A DNA stretch of 17,800 nucleotides from the NCBI GenBank assembly GCA_012514855.1, contig JAAYZL010000235.1, forward strand, positions 1 to 17,800. The letters run 5' to 3'. The notes beneath the pieces are model-generated. The model had not been told where the DNA came from and ran no database searches. It was given only the letters and a program-made list of their open reading frames with translations. The stretch is from Clostridiales bacterium (GTDB taxonomy: Bacteria; Bacillota_A; Clostridia; Christensenellales; Aristaeellaceae). The position numbers were made by a program, and so were the translations under genes. The number at the start of each line of letters is the position of its first letter. Position 1 is the first letter of the stretch. Below, piece by piece: positions 5,992 through 13,155 of the stretch.

Positions 5992-8367
5992 ATGAGCGTG
6001 AAGCCGACGGAACTGGCATTTCCCCGAATTCGGAGGATGCGCGAGCGCGTGCTCAACACCGTGCCGGAGATTTTTGTCGACCGCGCGCTGCTCGTGACCG
6101 AGATCTACCGACGGACGCAGGGACAGACCCCGATGTACCGCAGGGCGATGGCGCTCAAAAACGTGCTGGAGAACATGCAAATCTGCATCGCGGAGGACGA
6201 ATTGATCGTCGGAAGCTACGCGGGGCGGCCGCGCGGCTGTCAGGTGTACCCGGAGTACGACCTGAAGTTCGTCGTCGACGAGCTCGATTCGTTTGACAAG
6301 CGCGTCGCGGATCGGTTCTTCGTGAACGATGAAAACAAGGCGGCACTCCGGGAGATCTACGACGCATGGAAGGGCAACAGCATCGCCGACGCGGCGCTCC
6401 GGCTGTTCAGCGACGAGCAGAAACAATACGCGCGGGATCTCGTCTACGCGCTGACGGCGCTGCGCTCGGGCGTGGGGCATGTGGCCGTCGACTACGCGAT
6501 GGTGATCGACAACGGGGTTCTCAGAATTTTCGAAAAGGTCTCCAAGCTCCGGGAGGCGCTTGCGTTCGACGACCCCCACTATGCGGACAAATTAGACTAC
6601 TACCAGTCGGTGGAGATCTGCCTCAACAGCCTGATCACGTTCGCCGAGCGCTTTTCGCGGCTTGCGGAGGAAAAGGCGGCGCTTGAGGGAGACTCTGTTC
6701 GCGCACGCGAACTTTTGGAGATCGCGCGCATCTGCCAGAAGGTACCTGCGCACCCGGCCGAGACATTTTACGAAGCCTTGCAGAGTTTTTGGTTTTTGCA
6801 CCTGGCGATCCATCTCGAGGCGAACGGCCACAGCATCTCCCCGGGCAGGTTCGACCAATACATGTACCCCTACTTCCGGCGGGATGTCAACGCGGGCGCG
6901 ACTCCCCGGGAGTTCGCTTCGGAGCTTCTGCAGGCGCTCTGGATCAAGTTCTTCGAGATGAACAAGGTGCGCGACAAGGTCATGTCCGTGGCGTTCGGCG
7001 GCTATCCGATGTTCCAGAACCTGATCGTCGGCGGACAGGACACGGATGGCCGCAGCGCGGTGAACGAGCTGTCGCACATGATCCTCGACACGACCTACGT
7101 GGTCGGGCTCCCGCAGCCGTCGCTCTCGGTGCGCTGGTTCCTGGGTGCGCCCGAGGATTTCCTTCGGCACGCGATGAAGGTCATCTCGCAGGGCACCGGG
7201 CTCCCGGCGCTGTTCAACGACGAGGTGTTGATCCCTAACATGCTGCAGATGGGCTACAACCTCGAGGAGGCGCGCAACTACGCGATCGTCGGCTGCACGG
7301 AGACCGCCGGGCAGGGCAACAACGAGCCGTGGCTGACCGGCGGATTTCTGAACACCGCGAAGCTCCTCGAGCTGACGATCTTCGACGGGCTCGACCCGGT
7401 CACGGGGACGCAATACGCCCTTCGAACCGGCGCAGTCGAGGACATGGATTTCGAGGCGCTGTTTTCGGCGTTCTGCAGCCAGACGCGCTATTACCTCGAC
7501 AAGATGGTTTCCTGCGACAACATACTCGACGCGCTGCACGGAAAGCTCTGCCCCACGCCGCTGGAGTCGGTCGCGATTCACGACTGCCTCGAGAGCGGCA
7601 GAACCTCGCTCGAGGGCGGCGCGCGGCACAACACGACCGCGCTTCAGATGGTCGGCGTCCCGAACGCCATCGATTCGCTCCATGCCATCCGGCAACTGAT
7701 CTACGAGAAGAAGACGCTTGACTGGAAGCGGCTCAAGGGCGCGCTTTTAAGCGACTTTTCCGGGGAAGAGGCACTCCGTCAGAGGCTTCTTGGGCTCAGC
7801 AAGTACGGCATGGACGACGACGAAGTGGACGACCTCGGTCGGCGCTACCTATCGTTTCTTGAAAAGCAGATCGAGACCTACCGCTCGCCGCGCGGTAAGT
7901 TCAACGTGGCGCTCTACAGCATCGCCTCGCACGTGCTCTTCGGTGCGCGAACCGGCGCGACGCCGGACGGCCGCCGGAAATTCCAGGTCGTCGCCGACGG
8001 CGGCGTATCCTGCAGCCACGGGAGCGACCGCGAGGGGCTGACGGCGCTGCTCAATTCGGTCGTCAAGCTCGACCCGTACAAGGCGCGCGGCAGCACGCTT
8101 CTGAACGTGAAGCTCAGCCCGAAGCTGTTCGAGGGTGAGAATTTCGACAAGACGCTGAGCGCGGTCAAGACCTACTTTCTGAACAAGGGGCAGCACATAC
8201 AGTTCAACGTCGTCGATAAAGAGGTGCTGCTCAACGCGCAGAGGCATCCGGAAAATTACCCGATGCTCTCGGTGCGCGTGGCGGGCTTCAGCGTGCTGTT
8301 CACGACGATCGACCCCATGCTGCAAAACGACATCATTGCGCGCACAGAGCACGATTCCAGGGGGTAA
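5992..8367 (+). CDS. glycyl radical enzyme of the dehydratase/lyase group, substrate unassigned
   Basis: The protein has 791 residues, the usual size for diol dehydratases of the pyruvate formate-lyase family. The glycyl radical site is Gly765 in VRVAGFSVLF, followed by LQNDIIARTEH. The thiyl Cys435 and general base Glu437 lie in GCTETAGQGN. His163 (GHVAVDY) and His280-Ser281 (NGHSISPGRFDQYMYPY) correspond to glycerol dehydratase His164 and His281-Ser282. The Asp447 position of glycerol dehydratase is Thr449 here (WLTGGFLN in place of the HD pair, from memory of that enzyme), and the usual GCVEP is GCTET. The radical chemistry is therefore intact, but the substrate pocket differs. AAGGAGG at 5978-5984 gives a very strong start. 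Products could be an aldehyde or ketone from a diol, or C-S or C-C cleavage. Confidence 0.93.
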   Translation: MSVKPTELAFPRIRRMRERVLNTVPEIFVDRALLVTEIYRRTQGQTPMYRRAMALKNVLENMQICIAEDELIVGSYAGRPRGCQVYPEYDLKFVVDELDSFDKRVADRFFVNDENKAALREIYDAWKGNSIADAALRLFSDEQKQYARDLVYALTALRSGVGHVAVDYAMVIDNGVLRIFEKVSKLREALAFDDPHYADKLDYYQSVEICLNSLITFAERFSRLAEEKAALEGDSVRARELLEIARICQKVPAHPAETFYEALQSFWFLHLAIHLEANGHSISPGRFDQYMYPYFRRDVNAGATPREFASELLQALWIKFFEMNKVRDKVMSVAFGGYPMFQNLIVGGQDTDGRSAVNELSHMILDTTYVVGLPQPSLSVRWFLGAPEDFLRHAMKVISQGTGLPALFNDEVLIPNMLQMGYNLEEARNYAIVGCTETAGQGNNEPWLTGGFLNTAKLLELTIFDGLDPVTGTQYALRTGAVEDMDFEALFSAFCSQTRYYLDKMVSCDNILDALHGKLCPTPLESVAIHDCLESGRTSLEGGARHNTTALQMVGVPNAIDSLHAIRQLIYEKKTLDWKRLKGALLSDFSGEEALRQRLLGLSKYGMDDDEVDDLGRRYLSFLEKQIETYRSPRGKFNVALYSIASHVLFGARTGATPDGRRKFQVVADGGVSCSHGSDREGLTALLNSVVKLDPYKARGSTLLNVKLSPKLFEGENFDKTLSAVKTYFLNKGQHIQFNVVDKEVLLNAQRHPENYPMLSVRVAGFSVLFTTIDPMLQNDIIARTEHDSRG

Positions 8368-8368
8368 G

Positions 8369-9262
8369 ATGTTCGCATTGCTCAACAACATCCAGCGATT
8401 CTGCCTGCACGACGGCCCGGGCATTCGCACGACCGTCTTTTTTCAGGGCTGCCCGCTCCGCTGCGAGTGGTGCGCGAATCCCGAGACGCAAAACGCGGCG
8501 CCCGTGCTTCTGCATAACTCGATCCGGTGCATCGGCTGCGGGGAGTGCGCAGCCACCTGCCCGGGCGGGGCGCTCAAATCGGGAACGAACGGCATCGAAG
8601 TGGATCGCGCTCGCTGCCGGGTCTGCGGCGCGTGCGCCGAAATCTGCCCGACCGGGGCGATGAGGCGGATGGGCGAGCGGGTTTCGATGGAGGAATTGCT
8701 CCCCACGCTTCTGCGGGACGCGCGCTACTACGTCCAGTCCGGCGGGGGCGTGACGCTCTCCGGCGGGGAACCGGGCATGCAACCGGAGTTCGCCGCGGCG
8801 CTGATGAAGGCGCTCCGTGACCGCGGCGTCGGCACGGCGCTCGAGACGTGCGGCTTCTGCGGCGCCGAAGCGTTCGAGGGGATGCTCGAACCCTGCGATA
8901 CAGTGCTGTTCGATGTTAAGCACACAAATCCCGAGGTGCACAGGCGCGGCTGCGGCGCGGACAACGGCCTGATCCTCGAAAACCTCGGACGCGCCGCGCG
9001 CTCGCGCGAGACGGTCGTCCGCCTGCCGTTGATAGGCGGCTTCAACGACGATGAACAAAACCTCATCGCGACCGCGGAGCTCGCGAAGCGGCTGAACATC
9101 CGGCGCATCGACGTGCTGCCGTTTCACCGGCTGGGCGCGTCGAAGTACACGGGGCTCGATCGCGCATACGGCTACGCGGACGTCGAGCCGATGGGGGCGG
9201 GGGCCGGGCGCGCGGCGGCGCTGCTGCGCGAGCACTCGTCCGCGCGGGTGTTTGTCGTCTAG
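8369..9262 (+). CDS. glycyl radical enzyme activating enzyme (radical SAM)
   Basis: The protein has 297 residues. The radical SAM cluster motif is C28-x3-C32-x2-C35 (GCPLRCEWCANPE). It is followed by two ferredoxin-type 4Fe-4S motifs, C54/57/60/64 and C83/86/89/93, and the SAM-contact SGGEP at 131-135. This layout with two extra clusters is typical of activases for glycerol and choline-type glycyl radical enzymes, and is absent from the short PflA. It uses SAM to place the radical on Gly765 of the enzyme encoded 1 base upstream. The ATG at 8369 has AGGGGG at 8359-8364, a short spacing. An in-frame TTG at 8336 would add 11 residues and is less likely. It is the last gene of the catabolic operon. 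Confidence 0.95.
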   Translation: MFALLNNIQRFCLHDGPGIRTTVFFQGCPLRCEWCANPETQNAAPVLLHNSIRCIGCGECAATCPGGALKSGTNGIEVDRARCRVCGACAEICPTGAMRRMGERVSMEELLPTLLRDARYYVQSGGGVTLSGGEPGMQPEFAAALMKALRDRGVGTALETCGFCGAEAFEGMLEPCDTVLFDVKHTNPEVHRRGCGADNGLILENLGRAARSRETVVRLPLIGGFNDDEQNLIATAELAKRLNIRRIDVLPFHRLGASKYTGLDRAYGYADVEPMGAGAGRAAALLREHSSARVFVV

Positions 9263-9264
9263 GC

Positions 9265-9420
9265 AACCGCTGATTTATTCGGCGGCGGGCCTGCCGGTCG
9301 CTTTTCCGCCCCCACTGTGTCGCTCATCCGGTCGCCGTAGCGCCGCTACGGCTCCCTGCTGGCTCCGTGTGGGGGCGAAAAATCGCCTCGGCAATCCACC
9401 ACCTCATTAAATCATCGGTT
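9265..9420. repeat. 156-bp imperfect palindrome with terminal inverted repeats (MITE-like)
   Basis: The ends AACCGCTGATTTA (9265-9277) and TAAATCATCGGTT (9408-9420) are inverted repeats matching at 12 of 13 positions. The match continues inward imperfectly for about 50 bases, ending in CGCCCCCAC (9307-9315) against GTGGGGGCG (9369-9377). The centre has a perfect 8-bp stem, GCCGTAGC/GCTACGGC (9334-9341/9345-9352). The unit begins 2 bases after the activase stop and contains no gene. It could be a non-autonomous transposable element that also folds as a transcription barrier between the two operons. No target duplication is evident. Confidence 0.65.
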
Positions 9421-9468
9421 ACCTAGCGCGGTCCTTACGATAATCCACCTATTCATAAAATCCTTCCC

Positions 9469-9497
9469 TTGAACCTGCGGGGTAAATATGAGACAAT
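9469..9497 (+). promoter_or_regulatory. possible promoter of the ABC importer operon
   Basis: TTGAAC at 9469-9474 and GACAAT at 9492-9497 are separated by 17 bases. A second weak pair, TTGAGA (9513-9518) and TGCAAT (9536-9541), also has a 17-base spacer. Both are imperfect at -10. The region is AT-rich compared with the flanking genes, which fits a promoter after the palindromic element. Confidence 0.35.
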
Positions 9498-9558
9498 ATA
9501 TTCGTCGGTTCATTGAGAAAACAAGCAGGGAATTATGCAATCGGAGTGATAGAATAAG

Positions 9559-11085
9559 ATGCAAGAAGCGCTCTTGACGATGAAAGGGATAAAAAAACGT
9601 TTCCCCGGCGTCCAGGCGCTGGATGACGTGAGCTTTGAGCTCCAGCGCGGAGAGGTGCACGCGCTCGTCGGCGAGAACGGGGCCGGAAAATCGACGCTGA
9701 TGAAAGTGCTCATGGGTATCTACAAGGCGGACGAGGGGGAGATCTTCTATAAGGGAAAGCCGTGGACGGCGGACAGCCCTCGCCACGCGCAGGACATGGG
9801 CGTCAGCATCATTCACCAGGAGCTGAACCTCCTGCCCGATCTGTCGGTCGCCGATAACATTTATGTGACGCGCGAGCCCAGGCGCTGGAAAAACACGGTG
9901 ATCGACGACCGGAAGATGCACAAGCTCGCGCGGCAAAGGCTCAACGAGCTGGGCCTTTCGATCGACAGCCGGGCGATGGTTTCCTCGCTGAGCGTCGCGG
10001 AAAAGCAGATGGTGGAGATCGCAAAGGCGCTGATCGTCGAGTCGGATATTCTGGTGCTGGACGAACCGACGTCGTCGCTTACAGATTCTGAGGTCGAGCG
10101 CCTGTTCGGAATCATACGCACGCTCCGGGATCGTGGCACGGGCATCATCTATATCTCGCACCGGCTGGAGGAGTTCGAGCGCATCGTCGACCGCGTGACG
10201 GTACTGCGCGACGGCCGGTTCGTCGGCACGAAGAACTGGAGCGAGACATCGCTGGACGAGGTGATCTGCATGATGGTCGGCCGGGCGCTGACGGAGAAGT
10301 TCCCCGTGCGTGACGTCGAGATCGGCGAGGTGTTCTTCCGGGCGGAGCATATCAAACGGGGGAAGGCCGTGCGCGACGTGTCGTTGATGCTTCGGCGCGG
10401 TGAGGTGCTCGGGCTCGCGGGGCTGATGGGTGCGGGGCGCACGGAGCTCGCCCGAACGATCTTCGGCGCCGCGCCCGCGGAGTCCGGGAAATTCACGCTC
10501 GAGGGCAAAGAAGTCTCGATCCGCACGACGGTTGACGCAATCCGCCACGGCATCGCCTATCTCTCCGAGGATCGCAAGTTCGACGGGCTGTTTCTGGACC
10601 TCGAGGTCAGCAAGAACATTGTCATGGCAAACCTGTCCCACTATGCCAGGATGGGCGTGGTGGACGACCGGAAGTGCCAGAAGGACATCGACGCGCGCAT
10701 CCGGGAATTGCGCATCAAGACGCCGTCCTCCGAGCAGATCGCGGGAAATCTGTCCGGCGGCAACCAGCAGAAGGTGCTCATCAGCCGCTGGCTTTGCAAA
10801 AAATCCCGGATCATGATCTTCGACGAGCCCACGCGAGGCATCGACGTGGGCGCGAAATTCGAGGTATACTCGCTGATCAACAAGCTCGCGGCGGAGGGGA
10901 TCGGCATCATCATGATCTCCTCGGAGATGCCGGAGGTGCTGGGCATGAGCGACAGGATCGTCGTCATGCACGATGGCAGGGTGGCCGGCGAACTCTCCCG
11001 GGAGGAAGCCACGCAGGAGAAGATCATGGTGCTGGCCTCATACACGCAAAGAGAAGGAGAATGCGCATGTTGTCGAAATACATGA
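9559..11085 (+). CDS. ribose/galactose-type ABC importer ATPase, tandem nucleotide-binding domains
   Basis: The protein has 508 residues, the RbsA/MglA size, and energises sugar uptake at the inner face of the membrane. The first domain has Walker A GENGAGKST (38-46), HQELNLL as Q-loop, SLSVAEKQ as signature, and ILVLDEPTSSL with ISHRLEE as switch. The second has GLMGAGRTE (288-296), the usual divergent Walker A of this family, then LSGGNQQ (398-404) and IMIFDEPTRGIDVG. All key residues are intact, unlike the related protein encoded at 15712. GGAG at 9543-9546 is a weak, distant ribosome site. The gene overlaps the permease gene by 19 bases. The likely substrate class is pentose, hexose, polyol or a related small molecule. 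Confidence 0.95.
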   Translation: MQEALLTMKGIKKRFPGVQALDDVSFELQRGEVHALVGENGAGKSTLMKVLMGIYKADEGEIFYKGKPWTADSPRHAQDMGVSIIHQELNLLPDLSVADNIYVTREPRRWKNTVIDDRKMHKLARQRLNELGLSIDSRAMVSSLSVAEKQMVEIAKALIVESDILVLDEPTSSLTDSEVERLFGIIRTLRDRGTGIIYISHRLEEFERIVDRVTVLRDGRFVGTKNWSETSLDEVICMMVGRALTEKFPVRDVEIGEVFFRAEHIKRGKAVRDVSLMLRRGEVLGLAGLMGAGRTELARTIFGAAPAESGKFTLEGKEVSIRTTVDAIRHGIAYLSEDRKFDGLFLDLEVSKNIVMANLSHYARMGVVDDRKCQKDIDARIRELRIKTPSSEQIAGNLSGGNQQKVLISRWLCKKSRIMIFDEPTRGIDVGAKFEVYSLINKLAAEGIGIIMISSEMPEVLGMSDRIVVMHDGRVAGELSREEATQEKIMVLASYTQREGECACCRNT

Positions 11086-12038
11086 AGAAATTCAACGACG
11101 AGCAGATCCAGAGGCTGGTCGTGGGCCTCATCCTGCTTTTGCTGTGCGCCTTTTTCTCCGCGGCGAGTCCGCACTTTTTGAAGATCAACAACATCATGAC
11201 GATCGCCCTGCAGTCCTCCATCACGATGATCTGTGCGTTTGGCATGACCTATGACATCATCGCCGGCGCGATCGACCTGTCGCTGGGTTCCACGGTCGCG
11301 CTGTCCGGCTGCATCACGACAATCATACTGCGTGTGAACGTGCCGCTGCCCCTCGCCATTCTTGGCGGCCTGAGCGTCGGCTTCGTCGTCGGCTTCGTCA
11401 ACGGAACGCTGGTTTCCCGGTTCAAGATACCGCCGTTCATCACGACGCTCGCCGCGCAGATGTACATCCGCGGCATCGCGATGGTCATTACAAACGCGCA
11501 GTCGATCTTCGTCAAGACCACCGACAGCTTCAAAAAGCTCGCCAGCACCTATGTGTTCGATTTCGTGCCGCTGCCGGTCGTGTTCATGATCGCCGTCGCG
11601 GTAATCGCGTCCTTCATCCTCAAAAAGACGGTGATCGGCCGGCAGATATACGCCGTCGGCAGCAACGAGGAGGCCGCGCGGCTCTCCGGCATCAACATCG
11701 TGAAGATCCGCGTCGTCGCCTACATCTGCAGCTCCGTGTGCGCGTGCATCGCAGGAATCATCTTTGCGGCGCGCGTCAACTCCGGCCAGCCGACCGTCGG
11801 CGTCGGCTACGAGGGAAGCGCGGTGGCCTCCGCGGTCATCGGCGGCGCTTCGATGTCCGGCGGCCACGGCACCATCGCGGGCACGATGCTCGGCGCGTTC
11901 GTCATGGCGGTGTTGATGAACGGCCTCAATCTCCTGAATGTCTCTCAGAACTGGCAGAACGTTGCTACCGGCGTTGTCCTGATCTTGGCGGTGCTAATCG
12001 ATCGTATGCGCAGCCAGAGGACGAGCAAGGCCCGGTGA
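11067..12038 (+). CDS. ribose-type ABC importer permease
   Basis: The protein has 323 residues with multiple hydrophobic segments from residue 17 on, of the RbsC family (BPD_transp_2). Typical conserved stretches are DIIAGAIDLSLGS near 67-79 and GRQIYAVGSNEEAARLSGI, the latter being the coupling region that meets the ATPase. Two in-frame ATGs compete, at 11061 and 11067. AAGGAG at 11054-11059 leaves 7 bases before 11067 and only 1 before 11061, so 11067 is preferred. The start overlaps the ATPase gene. A single permease gene next to one tandem ATPase implies a homodimeric channel, as in RbsABC. Confidence 0.95.
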   Translation: MLSKYMKKFNDEQIQRLVVGLILLLLCAFFSAASPHFLKINNIMTIALQSSITMICAFGMTYDIIAGAIDLSLGSTVALSGCITTIILRVNVPLPLAILGGLSVGFVVGFVNGTLVSRFKIPPFITTLAAQMYIRGIAMVITNAQSIFVKTTDSFKKLASTYVFDFVPLPVVFMIAVAVIASFILKKTVIGRQIYAVGSNEEAARLSGINIVKIRVVAYICSSVCACIAGIIFAARVNSGQPTVGVGYEGSAVASAVIGGASMSGGHGTIAGTMLGAFVMAVLMNGLNLLNVSQNWQNVATGVVLILAVLIDRMRSQRTSKAR

Positions 12039-12086
12039 ACGGTGCGGTTCGAGATGCAGAAATAATCAATGTTTTGGAGGGATATC

Positions 12087-13046
12087 ATGAAGAAAGTGTT
12101 TGCCTTGGTTCTCTGTCTGATGTTGGCGCTCGCGATTTTGCCCGCGGCGGCCGAGGGGACGTCGAATGATTTCTACGTAGCGTTCATCTGCAAGGCGTAC
12201 GCCGGCGACTTCTGGAAGACCGTGTTCCTCGGCGCGGAGACCGCGGCCAAGGACCTGGGCGTCGAGATCACCATCGAGGGCTGCGACACGGAGGCCTCGA
12301 TCGACCAGCAGGTGCAGCTCGTCGAGAACGCTGTTAACAAGGGCGCGGACGCCATCTGCATTGCGGCGCTCGACACCCAGGGCATGGTGCCCTGCGTCGA
12401 GGCGGCGGCAGAAAAGGACGTCATCATCGTGACGTACAACTCCATCCTCGCCAGCGACTGCGCCGTGTCGCACGTCGCCACCGACAACTACATCGCCGGC
12501 CAGTTCGCCGCGGAAAAGATGGGCGAGATGCTCGGCGGCAAGGGCAAGGTCGCCGTCATCGGCACCAGCGACGGCGCGCAGGGCTCCGTCAACCGCTGCA
12601 ACGGCTTCGTCGACAAGATGAAGGAAATGTATCCCGACGTCGAGATCGTCTCGGTTCTCTACGCGCAGGGCGACCTCAACCGCGCGATCTCCATCGCGAC
12701 CGACGACATGACGGCGAACCCGGATCTCGCGGGCATCTTCGCGAACAACGACATCACCTCCATCGGCGCCGGCACCGCGATCACCGAGCAGAACATGTCC
12801 GGGAAGCTCGTGTTCGTAGGCTTTGACTCCTGTGAGGAGAACATCGCGTTCCTCGAGGCGGGCACGCTGCAGGGCTGGGTTGCACAGGATCCGTTCCGGA
12901 TGGGCTATCAGGCCGTCGAGGCTGCCGTTAAGGCGCTCAACGGCGAGGAGGTCGAGCCCAACATCGAGACCAAGACCGCGTTTGTGACCATCGACAACTA
13001 CAAGAACCCCGAGATCGAGGCGCTTCTGTACCCGTTCGGAAAGTAA
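12087..13046 (+). CDS. sugar-type periplasmic-binding-protein homologue (RbsB family)
   Basis: The protein has 319 residues, with GGAGG at 12076-12080 before the ATG. It starts with a signal peptide, MKKVFALVLCLMLALAILPA, with likely cleavage after AAA at 20-22. No lipobox cysteine follows, which is odd for an importer binding protein in a single-membrane Firmicute. The fold is type I: ATDNYIAGQFAAEKM, SDGAQGSVNRCNGF, FANNDITSIGAG, VGFDSCEENI and AQDPFRMGYQ align with RbsB. The counterparts of its Asp89, Arg141, Asn190, Asp215 and Gln235 appear to be kept, which suggests a polar, hydroxylated ligand. The N-terminal aromatic stacking pair is instead YAGDFW, so the ligand is probably not ribose itself. 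Confidence 0.93.
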   Translation: MKKVFALVLCLMLALAILPAAAEGTSNDFYVAFICKAYAGDFWKTVFLGAETAAKDLGVEITIEGCDTEASIDQQVQLVENAVNKGADAICIAALDTQGMVPCVEAAAEKDVIIVTYNSILASDCAVSHVATDNYIAGQFAAEKMGEMLGGKGKVAVIGTSDGAQGSVNRCNGFVDKMKEMYPDVEIVSVLYAQGDLNRAISIATDDMTANPDLAGIFANNDITSIGAGTAITEQNMSGKLVFVGFDSCEENIAFLEAGTLQGWVAQDPFRMGYQAVEAAVKALNGEEVEPNIETKTAFVTIDNYKNPEIEALLYPFGK

Positions 13047-13059
13047 CGGACGACCGGCG

Positions 13060-13100
13060 GCAGGGATGGGAGGGCGCGCTTCTCATCCCTGCATTATTTT
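13060..13100 (+). terminator. intrinsic terminator of the importer operon
   Basis: GCAGGGATG (13060-13068) pairs with CATCCCTGC (13084-13092), with partial extension inward. It is followed by ATTATTTTA. It lies 13 bases after the binding-protein stop and just before the promoter of the regulator genes, so it separates the two units. Confidence 0.8.
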
Positions 13101-13106
13101 AGCGGG

Positions 13107-13135
13107 TTGAAAATCCGCGGCGCATGGGGTATAAT
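13107..13135 (+). promoter_or_regulatory. SigA-type promoter of the two-component operon
   Basis: TTGAAA at 13107-13112 and TATAAT at 13130-13135 are separated by exactly 17 bases. The start of transcription would be near 13142, only about 14 bases before the regulator's ATG, so the ribosome site (AAGGGAG, 13144-13150) is almost at the 5' end of the message. Confidence 0.85.
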
Positions 13136-13155
13136 CAACGCGGAAGGGAGCGCCT

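Noticed and set aside
5992..8367. Pyruvate formate-lyase assignment
   Set aside because: The enzyme has a single Cys before Glu (GCTE) and the SISPGRFDQ motif of dehydratase-type members instead of the adjacent Cys-Cys pair of pyruvate formate-lyase.
9412..10971. 519-codon minus-strand open frame opposite the importer ATPase
   Set aside because: It is antisense to a gene with complete ABC motifs, is rich in His, Arg and Asp as mirrored GC-rich codons produce, and has no ribosome site or recognisable domain.
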